A stretch of DNA of 6,794 bases, from NCBI GenBank assembly GCA_947454215.1, contig CANGJN010000029.1:1-6794 (forward strand). The letters are read 5' to 3'. The stretch is from Neisseriaceae bacterium (GTDB lineage Bacteria > Pseudomonadota > Gammaproteobacteria > Burkholderiales > UBA11063). Below are positions 1 through 5,966 of the stretch, piece after piece. Numbering within the stretch: the stretch's first letter is position 1; every line of letters starts with the position of its first letter. Below the pieces are notes generated by a model, which worked only from the letters and a program-made list of their open reading frames with translations, did no database searches and was not told the DNA's origin. The position numbers and the translations under genes were made by a program.

Positions 1-18
1 AAGATTAAAGGGAAGAAT

Positions 19-1644
19 ATGTTGGGATGGGTTACATGTATAGAACAATCTTCTCTTGTTCCTAAAAAATTTATTGATGAATCTGCAAAATGTAATCATA
101 CTAATATTGACGATAATCTTAAGGAAACTTATTTTACTAAGGAAGTCGGTGAAAAAATAGAGGATTTATATTACATAAAAGACAAAGTAAGTGAATTAGG
201 CTACGGACAACAAATGACAATTCAAATATTACAAGATGGAGGACCTAAATATAAAAAATTCATCTCTATGGTAATTAAATTGAATCCCGATAAAGGAGAA
301 AATGTTTATTACGATATTGATCTTTTTTTCCATAATGATTATTATGATGTGACATTTATCTCTTCAATAAAGCATGCGATTATTAATTTTAAAAAAGATT
401 CCTATCTTACTATAATAGAAATTAACACAGATGCTAATGATATCGCTGATAAAGAAGTTTTTGCCTACCTTACTGCTAGGGTATATATTACTAATGATAA
501 CCAGACAATGTCTGTTGCTCACAATAAAATTAGTGATAATGAAAATAATATCGATTGGGATGATATAGAACCATTTATTGCCAATGATAATACCTATCAC
601 CAGCCATTAACTCATAAACATAATGAAATAGCAGGTTCTAGTTTCTCTCAAGACTTACAAGATAAAAGAATGGAAAAAACAATTGGTGCTGTAGCAAGAG
701 ATGAACCAAGTAATAGTCACGAAATAGCAACTGAAAGTAGTGGTGCTGAAGCTATTGGAAGTAATCCATTGATAAATGAATTACATGAAACAATTGACAA
801 TAAAGACGTATTAAAATTTAATGATATTTCAATATATAATACTAGTGCAATACAAGGAATTATTAAGAATTTAGCTGAAAATCAATCAATTGAATTAACT
901 GATCCACGCAAAGACCCTTTAAAAAATAAATATATTAGTATAATAATTAAAATTGATAAAAAAAGATTAGATAAATCAGATTATAGTATTACTTTAATAG
1001 ATAAAAATGGTACAAAAAAAGCATTTATTTGTAGCAAAATAATTTTAACAATAGATAGAAGTTACTTAAGAATTAAATTTTCTAATAGAAATTCTGATCC
1101 ACTGGTGGTAGTTATTAATGATACTGTTAAAAAAATTATAGATGGAGAAATCTCGCAATCAATTACAAACTATGAGTTAAAGATATCTACAACTCTATCA
1201 TTTAAAGAAAAATTAGATGAAATAAAAGATTATACCCAAATAATAAATGATTTAAATCATGAGAATGGGAAAAATTTTGTATCTATAATTCCTAATATTA
1301 CGGAGAATGATCACATAACTATAGATAGACTAATTAAAAATTTAAATTCTCAAGGAGTGCTGATATTTCTCAAAAATGAAACTGTTTACAGTAAAAAAAA
1401 TTATGAAAAAATAAAAATTACTACGACTCAAAAAGAAAATGCAAGTAATAAAATAAAATATTATAATATTGATATAACAAAGGAAGGTAAAGTAACAGGC
1501 CTTAAAAATGAACATATTTCAATTAATAGTCAAGGAAAGTATATACATATGTTGATTAGACATACATTAAATTATGAAACTACTACAACAGTGCTAACAA
1601 TTAGGGACTTTCATTTATTTAGTTCAGAAGATTCTCACAAATAA
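19..1644 (+). CDS. Uncharacterised protein with three diverged internal repeats
   Basis: I do not recognise this 541-residue protein. It has no signal peptide, membrane segment or catalytic motif that I can see, so it is probably soluble. It is rich in Lys, Asn, Ile, Asp and Tyr. Three segments, at about residues 47-136, 267-358 and 425-520, share one pattern: a helix of the form IxxxIxxL, then K-x-Y/F-x-x-I leading into alternating hydrophobic beta-like strands (VIKL, IIKI, IKIT), then YY/DY-x-I-x-L, and finally S/K-Y-L/I-x-I/M-x-I/F. Residues about 160-262 form a polar, low-hydrophobicity linker rich in Ser, Glu and His, which is probably disordered. The ATG at 19 follows an AAAGGGAAG Shine-Dalgarno at 7-15, with tight 3-base spacing. 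No in-frame stop lies to its left within the window, so the gene could be a 5'-truncated part of a longer one. It converges on the operon to its right. A lineage-specific effector or surface-associated protein is possible but is only inference. Confidence 0.8.
   Translation: MLGWVTCIEQSSLVPKKFIDESAKCNHTNIDDNLKETYFTKEVGEKIEDLYYIKDKVSELGYGQQMTIQILQDGGPKYKKFISMVIKLNPDKGENVYYDIDLFFHNDYYDVTFISSIKHAIINFKKDSYLTIIEINTDANDIADKEVFAYLTARVYITNDNQTMSVAHNKISDNENNIDWDDIEPFIANDNTYHQPLTHKHNEIAGSSFSQDLQDKRMEKTIGAVARDEPSNSHEIATESSGAEAIGSNPLINELHETIDNKDVLKFNDISIYNTSAIQGIIKNLAENQSIELTDPRKDPLKNKYISIIIKIDKKRLDKSDYSITLIDKNGTKKAFICSKIILTIDRSYLRIKFSNRNSDPLVVVINDTVKKIIDGEISQSITNYELKISTTLSFKEKLDEIKDYTQIINDLNHENGKNFVSIIPNITENDHITIDRLIKNLNSQGVLIFLKNETVYSKKNYEKIKITTTQKENASNKIKYYNIDITKEGKVTGLKNEHISINSQGKYIHMLIRHTLNYETTTTVLTIRDFHLFSSEDSHK
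157..426 (+). repeat. Internal protein repeat, copy 1 of 3
   Basis: This segment encodes residues 47-136 of the unknown protein. Seen directly: a leading helix (IKDKVSEL), then KYKKFISMVIKL, YYDIDLFF and, at the end, KDSYLTIIEIN. These blocks occur in the same order in the copies at 817-1092 and 1291-1578. The similarity is at the level of hydrophobic pattern plus a few shared residues, so the copies are old or fast-evolving. Confidence 0.45.
817..1092 (+). repeat. Internal protein repeat, copy 2 of 3
   Basis: This segment encodes residues 267-358. The matching blocks are IQGIIKNL, NKYISIIIKI, DYSITLI and DRSYLRIKF. The block IIKNL nearly matches LIKNL of copy 3, and KYISIIIKI matches KFISMVIKL of copy 1, which is the best evidence that the three belong to one family. 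Confidence 0.45.
1291..1578 (+). repeat. Internal protein repeat, copy 3 of 3
   Basis: This segment encodes residues 425-520. The matching blocks are IDRLIKNL, KKNYEKIKI, KYYNIDI and GKYIHMLIRH. This copy is the least alike, with a slightly longer insertion before the YYNIDI strand. Confidence 0.4.
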
Positions 1645-1687
1645 TAATTTATTCGTATCTATAATAGTCTATCTATAATTGTAGAAA

Positions 1688-1733
1688 TGATATTATTTAA
1701 ACGTTTAAATTTGTGAGCCAATATCAATTTTTT
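1688..1733 (+). terminator. Possible intrinsic terminator after the unknown protein gene
   Basis: An outer stem TGATATT (1688-1694) pairs perfectly with AATATCA (1720-1726). It encloses the perfect palindrome ATTTAAACGTTTAAAT (1695-1710), which can fold back on itself, with a 9-base single-stranded stretch on its 3' side. A run of six T follows at 1728-1733. The position, about 45 bases after the stop codon of the plus-strand gene, fits a terminator. The stem is almost all A-T, so it would be weak, and such dyads are common by chance in DNA of this composition. Confidence 0.35.
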
Positions 1734-1753
1734 ATTTACTTAACTATCTTTAT

Positions 1754-1775
1754 AAAAAGTAACATTAGTGCTTTT
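1754..1775 (-). terminator. Weak possible terminator of the leftward operon
   Basis: On the minus strand AAAAG (complement of 1771-1775) can pair with CTTTT (complement of 1755-1759) across an 11-base loop, and the T run continues through the 3' arm. It lies 10 bases beyond the EVE gene stop, the right place for an operon terminator. The stem has only five base pairs, so this is tentative. Confidence 0.2.
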
Positions 1776-1784
1776 AATTATATT

Positions 1785-2252
1785 TTATTTGATTTCTTGA
1801 GACAAATTATTTATATATACCCAATCTTCCTTAGTTATTTCAGTAATTGATAACCTATTGCCTTTTTGTAAAACCTTGAGATGTGCTAAAGACTTATGAC
1901 ATCTTAATTCTGTTATTGATACATAATCAAGTTTTTTATCAAACTGAACATCAACACACCACCATCTAGGATTTTCTAGAGTACTTTTGCTTTCATAATA
2001 TTCGCTCGATGGAATAAATTGAAGTGTTTCTGGATGCGCTAATGTAACTACTTTAACTACACCATAAATTCCTGGATTTTTGCAAGATGAATGCCAAAAA
2101 AAAGCCAGATCATTTATCTGCATGTGATTGCGCATAAAATTTCTAGCCAAATAGTTTCTTATTCCAAACCATTCGATTGTTTTATTGGGAAGTTTTTCTA
2201 AAGCATCAATACTTAATTCTGAAGGTTCTGATTTCATTATCCAATATTTCAC
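1785..2252 (-). CDS. EVE-domain protein (thymocyte nuclear protein 1-like)
   Basis: A 155-residue protein, the usual length for stand-alone bacterial EVE proteins. The domain spans the whole chain: YWIMKSEP at 3-10, WFGIRNYLARNFMR at 28-41, the INDLAFFWHSSCKNPGIYG core at 46-64, YYESKS at 85-90, W-x-CVDVQF at 98-104 and the closing GNRLSIT..DW at 131-144. EVE belongs to the PUA-like superfold; eukaryotic relatives bind modified cytosine in DNA, and bacterial ones are thought to act in RNA modification or its control. No catalytic residues are expected, and a binding role is likely. The start is GTG: the next in-frame ATG is codon 6 and would remove the conserved YW of the family motif. AAGGA (2259-2263) precedes it by 6 bases and overlaps the stop codon of the GtrA-like gene, which suggests coupled translation. 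It is the last gene of the operon. Confidence 0.9.
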   Translation of the reverse strand: MKYWIMKSEPSELSIDALEKLPNKTIEWFGIRNYLARNFMRNHMQINDLAFFWHSSCKNPGIYGVVKVVTLAHPETLQFIPSSEYYESKSTLENPRWWCVDVQFDKKLDYVSITELRCHKSLAHLKVLQKGNRLSITEITKEDWVYINNLSQEIK

Positions 2253-2258
2253 AAAATA

Positions 2259-2263
2259 TCCTT
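2259..2263 (-). promoter_or_regulatory. Shine-Dalgarno supporting the GTG start of the EVE gene
   Basis: The minus strand reads AAGGA here, 6 bases before the GTG at 2252-2250. It overlaps the TAA stop of the upstream GtrA-like gene (2264-2262), so a terminating ribosome would uncover or occupy the site. This decides the GTG start over the internal ATG. Confidence 0.6.
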
Positions 2264-2651
2264 ATTTAAATGTCCATATTTTACTTAATAAAAAGGTTAA
2301 AATAGGTGTTAATAAAGTTGGTATAATAGCATAATGGGGATCAACTTTTAAAATTTTGGTTATAACTCTAACACTAGATATATTAAGAGCTAAACCTAAT
2401 AAACTGGTAACAGCAAATTTAAAAAACTCTTTATGAGAAAAATTATGTTTTCTATTAAAAGTAAACCTAACATGTCCTTGATAGGCTATAATCATTCCCA
2501 AACCATTACCTATTATCATAGCCACTGATGGATACAATTTTAATCTAAGTCCAATAACATAACTAAAGGTTTGAACAACCCAAGCGACAGCTCCTACAAC
2601 CAAATATATCAATAATTGAATTAGATTTTTTCTTTTAAATATATTTTTCAA
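2262..2651 (-). CDS. GtrA-family small membrane protein
   Basis: With the TTG start at 2651 this is a 129-residue integral membrane protein of GtrA type, a family whose best-known members help move undecaprenyl-phosphate-linked glucose across the inner membrane for O-antigen or wall decoration. Four hydrophobic segments lie near residues 11-33, 41-58, 76-98 and 106-126. The family pattern N-x-x-G-x-x-x-x-Y-x-x-x-x-R-F-x-F is visible at about 49-65 (NGLGMIIAYQGHVRFTF), and the chain ends SKIWTFK, matching the usual aromatic ending. An ATG at 2702 in the same frame would give 146 residues, but its extra 17 codons lie mostly within the end of mnmG, it has no Shine-Dalgarno, and they add a non-family leader. 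The TTG instead has GAGA 8 bases upstream and gives MKNIFKRKNLIQ, a normal basic cytoplasmic N-terminus. It starts 16 bases after the mnmG stop. No glycosyltransferase partner is present, so the substrate is unknown. Confidence 0.85.
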   Translation of the reverse strand: MKNIFKRKNLIQLLIYLVVGAVAWVVQTFSYVIGLRLKLYPSVAMIIGNGLGMIIAYQGHVRFTFNRKHNFSHKEFFKFAVTSLLGLALNISSVRVITKILKVDPHYAIIPTLLTPILTFLLSKIWTFK

Positions 2652-2659
2652 TACTATAA

Positions 2660-2663
2660 TCTC
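2660..2663 (-). promoter_or_regulatory. Shine-Dalgarno supporting a TTG start for the GtrA-like gene
   Basis: The minus strand reads GAGA here, 8 bases before the TTG at 2651-2649 and just after the mnmG stop codon (2670-2668). The competing ATG at 2702 has nothing purine-rich at a useful distance. The site is modest in strength. Confidence 0.45.
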
Positions 2664-2667
2664 TTTT

Positions 2668-4557
2668 TTAAATTTTAAGAATAGGAAAACCTTTTTTGGC
2701 ATAAATTAATAATAGTGATATAGCTGCAGGAGTTATTCCAGAAACTCTAGAGGCTTGGCCAATTGTTTCAGGTTTAAACTTATTTAACAATTGAATTACT
2801 TCATTAGAAAGACCAATAATTTTACTATAATCTATATTATTTGCTAATCTTAAATGATCTAAATATTCATTTTTACCTACCTCTTCATTTTGACGTTTAA
2901 TATATCCAGAATATTTAATTTGAATCTCTACTTGTTGACAAACTTCTTCGTTATTTATTTCATTAAATTCAAAATTAGGAAATTTTTTTAAATCAGCATA
3001 AGAAAACTCTGGTCTTTTCAAAATATCGTAAAAAGAATACTCTCTATCAAGTTCTTTACCAATAATATTTATTACTTTATCATTTTCTGGCATATTTGGA
3101 TAAATAAATTTAGATTTTAATCTATCGATTTCGCTATCTACCTTTTCCTTTTTATTAGAATAAATTTGCCAATGATTTAAATCTATTACTCCCAAATTAT
3201 AAGCTATCTCAGTTAATCTTGCATCAGCATTATCCTCTCTTAGTTGCAATCTATATTCAGCCCTAGAGGTAAACATTCTGTAGGGTTCTGTTACTCCTTT
3301 GGTAACTAAATCGTCTACCAATACCCCTATATATGCATTATTACGCTTTGGAACCCATTGATCTTTTTCAGATACAAATAGTCCTGCGTTTATTCCTGCC
3401 AATATTCCTTGTGCGGCTGCCTCTTCATAGCCAGTAGTTCCATTTATTTGTCCAGCTAAAAATAATCCTGAAATTAACTTTGACTCTAATGTTGACTTTA
3501 GAAATGTTGGATCAAAATAGTCGTATTCTATAGCATAACCTGGTCTAATTATGTGTGCATTTTCTAAGCCTACCATGGACTGAACCAATTCTAACTGGAC
3601 ATCGAATGGTAAGGACGTTGATATTCCATTTGGGTAAAACTCATTTGTAGTCAAACCCTCAGGCTCAAGAAATATTTGATGCCTTTCTTTATCTTCAAAT
3701 CGGTGAATTTTATCTTCAATAGATGGACAATACCTAGGACCAACACCCTCTATAACACCAGTATATAATGGTGATCTAGATAGGCCAGTTTTAATTATTT
3801 CATGAGTTTTTAAATTTGTATGGGTAATGTAGCATGGTATTTGTTGTGGATGATAGTCTCTTTTTCCTCTGAATGAAAATACTGGTAAAGGATAATCACT
3901 TGGTTGTACTTGTAATTTATCAAAATTAATAGTTCTACCATCTATCCTAGGGGGTGTTCCTGTTTTTAATCTTTTTAAAGGTAAGTTATAATTTCGCAAA
4001 TTTTGGGCTAAATTTAAAGAGGCAGGATCTCCTGATCTTCCCCCACTATAATTCTTTAATCCAATATGAATTTTACCATTTAAAAATGTACCGTTTGTTA
4101 AAATTACAGATTTAGCATGAAATTCAATACCACTTTGTGTTATAATACCAACAACTTTATCATTTTTAATAATTAAATCATCTACTGCTTGTTGAAAAAT
4201 TTTTAAATTAGATTGATTTTCTAAGGTTTTCCGGACATAAGCCTTATATAACAACCGGTCAATTTGTGCTCTGGTAGCTCTAACTGCGGCACCCTTTCTG
4301 GAGTTCAAAATTCTAAATTGAATTCCTGAATAATCAGCTGCAATTGCCATAATACCACCCAAAGCATCTATCTCTTTAACTAAGTGGCCTTTACCAATCC
4401 CTCCAATTGAAGGGTTACAAGACATTTGACCTAATGTTTCTATATTATGTGTGACTAAAAGTGTACTAAGACCCATTCTACTTGAAGCCAAACATGCCTC
4501 TGTCCCAGCATGTCCACCACCTACAACAATAACATCAAATTTTTCATTAAAAACCAT
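2668..4557 (-). CDS. mnmG: tRNA uridine-5-carboxymethylaminomethyl modification enzyme MnmG (GidA)
   Basis: A full-length 629-residue MnmG, the same length as the E. coli enzyme. With MnmE it installs carboxymethylaminomethyl (or aminomethyl) groups on C5 of the wobble uridine U34 of several tRNAs, using FAD, NADH, a methylene-folate carbon and glycine or ammonium, in the cytoplasm. The FAD-binding GGGHAG is at 13-18. [19 protein letters not shown] at 46-64 contains Cys47, and RYCPSIEDK contains Cys277; both cysteines are known to matter in E. coli. [11 protein letters not shown] (156-166), [12 protein letters not shown] (199-210), [17 protein letters not shown] (368-384) and [15 protein letters not shown] (431-445) are also intact. 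The helical C-terminal region that contacts MnmE and tRNA ends in [18 protein letters not shown] (600-617). The ATG at 4557 has AGGA 7 bases upstream, overlapping the ruvX stop. The usual rsmG neighbour is absent. Nothing suggests decay. Confidence 0.98.
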   Translation of the reverse strand: MVFNEKFDVIVVGGGHAGTEACLASSRMGLSTLLVTHNIETLGQMSCNPSIGGIGKGHLVKEIDALGGIMAIAADYSGIQFRILNSRKGAAVRATRAQIDRLLYKAYVRKTLENQSNLKIFQQAVDDLIIKNDKVVGIITQSGIEFHAKSVILTNGTFLNGKIHIGLKNYSGGRSGDPASLNLAQNLRNYNLPLKRLKTGTPPRIDGRTINFDKLQVQPSDYPLPVFSFRGKRDYHPQQIPCYITHTNLKTHEIIKTGLSRSPLYTGVIEGVGPRYCPSIEDKIHRFEDKERHQIFLEPEGLTTNEFYPNGISTSLPFDVQLELVQSMVGLENAHIIRPGYAIEYDYFDPTFLKSTLESKLISGLFLAGQINGTTGYEEAAAQGILAGINAGLFVSEKDQWVPKRNNAYIGVLVDDLVTKGVTEPYRMFTSRAEYRLQLREDNADARLTEIAYNLGVIDLNHWQIYSNKKEKVDSEIDRLKSKFIYPNMPENDKVINIIGKELDREYSFYDILKRPEFSYADLKKFPNFEFNEINNEEVCQQVEIQIKYSGYIKRQNEEVGKNEYLDHLRLANNIDYSKIIGLSNEVIQLLNKFKPETIGQASRVSGITPAAISLLLIYAKKGFPILKI

Positions 4558-4566
4558 TTAGAATTC

Positions 4567-4992
4567 CTATAAAGTATCAAAATATCTTTGTAAAATTACA
4601 CATGCTGCTAAATCATCTAATTTATTTTTTTGTTTATATCCATGGACACCTTGTTGACTCAACATTTCAGTAGCAACTAAAGAAGAGTAATCTTCATTAA
4701 TAAAAATTATGGGTAAATTATAATTATTATGTAATTTATTTTTAAATTTATTTATTTTTATCATAAGATTCTTTTTATTTTCTTGATTATCAGTTACCCC
4801 TAATACAAATAATTGAGGACTCCATTTTTTTACAATTTTGTCTATTTCAATAAAAACTTTAAATTTTACAGGCTCTGAAATTATTTCTAGAGGGTGAGGT
4901 ATTTTAAGAATGGTATTGCCAATAGCAACTCCAATATTAATTAATCCAATATCAAAGGCAATTACAATATTAGATTGGAGAAGATTTTTCAT
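4567..4992 (-). CDS. ruvX: RuvX/YqgF-family RuvC-like nuclease, diverged
   Basis: A 141-residue protein of normal length for the YqgF/RuvX family, which has an RNase H/RuvC fold and is linked to 16S rRNA 5'-end maturation and described as a putative Holliday junction resolvase. The first acidic motif is intact: IAFDIGLINIGVAIGN at 11-26 with Asp14. The C-terminal acidic motif is KLDDLAACVILQ at 124-135, with Asp126 as the likely metal ligand. The middle motif, normally DERLTT or DERYSS, reads NEDYSS (99-104): Glu100 is kept but the flanking Asp is Asn and the conserved Arg is Asp. The usual GLP loop is GVTDNQ (65-70), without its proline. The three predicted metal-binding acids survive, so activity is possible, but selection looks relaxed. 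The ATG at 4992 overlaps the end of yqgE by 23 bases and has AGGA 10 bases upstream. The stop lies 9 bases before mnmG. Confidence 0.9.
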   Translation of the reverse strand: MKNLLQSNIVIAFDIGLINIGVAIGNTILKIPHPLEIISEPVKFKVFIEIDKIVKKWSPQLFVLGVTDNQENKKNLMIKINKFKNKLHNNYNLPIIFINEDYSSLVATEMLSQQGVHGYKQKNKLDDLAACVILQRYFDTL

Positions 4993-5506
4993 AAATTAAA
5001 TATCCTGATTGTTTTATTCCCAATAACTTTAAAGCCTCATTATATCTATGATTTGGGTCAACATCAAAAATTAAATCTTTAACAGCTTTAACAACAAGCC
5101 AATTTCCGTAAAGTTCATTTAATAATTGTTCTCTATTCCATAAAAAATAACCCAATGCTACAAAAAGATCACTGTTGGCATTTGACATAGAATCTAATGC
5201 TTTCTTACTATTAGAAAGTCTATATAAACTTTTATTATCATGAATTATATGTGGTTGTAAAAAAAACCCATAATTTGTACTTACTGGACCACCATAAAAT
5301 AAGTTATTATCTCCCCATTTAGGATTGTAGTTTTCAAAATTAACATCTTTAAATGCTTTTTTTAATATTATTCCAGTCGGCTTATTAATTATTACACCAA
5401 TGGTGCCATTTAATTCTTGATGTTGCGAAATATAAATGACATCACATGAATTAAAGTTTTTTGATTTATCAGGTATGCTAACAAGAAAATGATTTGATAG
5501 ATTCAT
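4970..5506 (-). CDS. yqgE: YqgE/AlgH family protein (UPF0301)
   Basis: A 178-residue YqgE/AlgH protein, close to the usual 180-190 residues. The biochemical role of the family is unsettled; it is widespread in proteobacteria, commonly beside ruvX as here, and AlgH was named for an effect on alginate regulation in Pseudomonas. Visible family motifs are MNLSNHFLVSIP (1-12), VIYISQH (23-29), GVIINKPTG (37-45), FYGGPV (70-75), ALGYFLWNREQLLNEL (117-132) with NWLVV (135-139), and IFDVDPNHRYNEALKLLGI (146-164). The usual C-terminal G-H/Q-A ending is replaced by SGYLIYEKSSPI, whose last codons overlap ruvX. The start is well fixed: NHFLVSIP is the normal N-terminus, and AGGTGA (5514-5519) sits 7 bases before the ATG. 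It is the first gene of the leftward operon and very probably carries the leader of its mRNA. Confidence 0.95.
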   Translation of the reverse strand: MNLSNHFLVSIPDKSKNFNSCDVIYISQHQELNGTIGVIINKPTGIILKKAFKDVNFENYNPKWGDNNLFYGGPVSTNYGFFLQPHIIHDNKSLYRLSNSKKALDSMSNANSDLFVALGYFLWNREQLLNELYGNWLVVKAVKDLIFDVDPNHRYNEALKLLGIKQSGYLIYEKSSPI

Positions 5507-5541
5507 AAAATTATCACCTAGTAAAATTTTAAATATCCATT

Positions 5542-5571
5542 ATTTTATCATTAATTTATTGGTTTAAGCAA
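5542..5571 (-). promoter_or_regulatory. Candidate promoter of the yqgE-ruvX-mnmG operon
   Basis: On the minus strand a -35-like TTGCTT (5571-5566) is followed after 18 bases by TAAAAT (5547-5542), which matches the sigma70 -10 consensus at five of six positions. Transcription would start near 5535, giving a leader of about 30 bases that contains the strong AGGTGA ribosome site. The -35 matches the consensus at only three of six positions. In DNA this AT-rich, -10-like hexamers are frequent, so the support is mainly positional. Confidence 0.35.
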
Positions 5572-5653
5572 TTAATTTTAAAATTAAACTATTTCTAGCA
5601 CTTGACATTTTAAGTATTTATATTTAGTTAAAATCGAATTAAACAAATGATAT

Positions 5654-5688
5654 TAACTAATACCTATTAAAATTAGTTATTTATTAGG
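5654..5688. repeat. Two overlapping, mutually exclusive hairpins
   Basis: TAACTAAT (5654-5661) pairs perfectly with ATTAGTTA (5672-5679). CCTATTAAA (5663-5671) pairs with TTTATTAGG (5680-5688) at eight of nine positions. The 5' arm of the second stem lies in the loop of the first, so the two interleave. Such an arrangement can form a pseudoknot or a switch, but both stems are nearly all A-T and may be chance. Confidence 0.25.
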
Positions 5689-5756
5689 ATTACAACAAAC
5701 TGTCTAATTTCAAAAAAATAAATAAATGAACTTATAAATTTTTTATCATAATTATA

Positions 5757-5785
5757 TTAATGTGATAGAGTAACTGTTATATAAT
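5757..5785 (+). promoter_or_regulatory. Possible promoter with consensus -10 upstream of a boxA-like site
   Basis: A perfect TATAAT lies at 5780-5785 with TTAATG (5757-5762), a poor -35 match, 17 bases upstream. Transcription would start near 5792, about 50 bases before the boxA-like element at 5845-5856. In such AT-rich DNA a lone TATAAT is weak evidence. Confidence 0.25.
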
Positions 5786-5844
5786 TTTAAAAGATGTTCC
5801 TTATATAAAGGTATAAACAAATTCAAAAATATTAGATCGTAAAA

Positions 5845-5856
5845 ATTCTTTAACAA
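5845..5856 (+). promoter_or_regulatory. boxA-like antitermination element
   Basis: The sequence ATTCTTTAACAA ends in TCTTTAACAA, identical to the last ten bases of the E. coli rRNA leader boxA (TGCTCTTTAACAA), the NusB-S10 binding site of rRNA antitermination. It is preceded by AGATCGTAAAA, and GATCGT or ATCGT before a TTCTTTAA block is a layout I recall from betaproteobacterial rRNA leader or spacer regions. No 16S or 23S start follows within the remaining 940 bases. Confidence 0.35.
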
Positions 5857-5931
5857 AAATAGTATGGTTTTGAGAATATTCTACTTAAGTCTGTCACAAG
5901 TTATGATTTGATTGTAAGTTAGAATATCTTA

Positions 5932-5965
5932 TTGATTATATTTAAATTTTATGATAAAATATAAT
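5932..5965 (+). promoter_or_regulatory. Candidate sigma70 promoter of the structured RNA
   Basis: TTGATT (5932-5937, four of six consensus positions) is followed after exactly 17 bases by TAAAAT (5955-5960, five of six). A perfect TATAAT overlaps at 5960-5965. The first arrangement predicts a start at about 5967, which is the first base of the closing stem of the RNA fold downstream. This coincidence makes the site stronger than other AT-rich promoter matches in the tract. Confidence 0.45.
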
Positions 5966-5966
5966 C

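Noticed and set aside
364..600. A 78-codon minus-strand reading frame inside the unknown protein gene
   Set aside because: It lies wholly inside the long plus-strand frame, resembles no family and is hydrophobic only because it reads A/T-rich codons in reverse.
5602..5607. Consensus TTGACA -35 hexamer on the plus strand
   Set aside because: No acceptable -10 lies 16-18 bases downstream; the nearest TAAAAT is 21 bases away.
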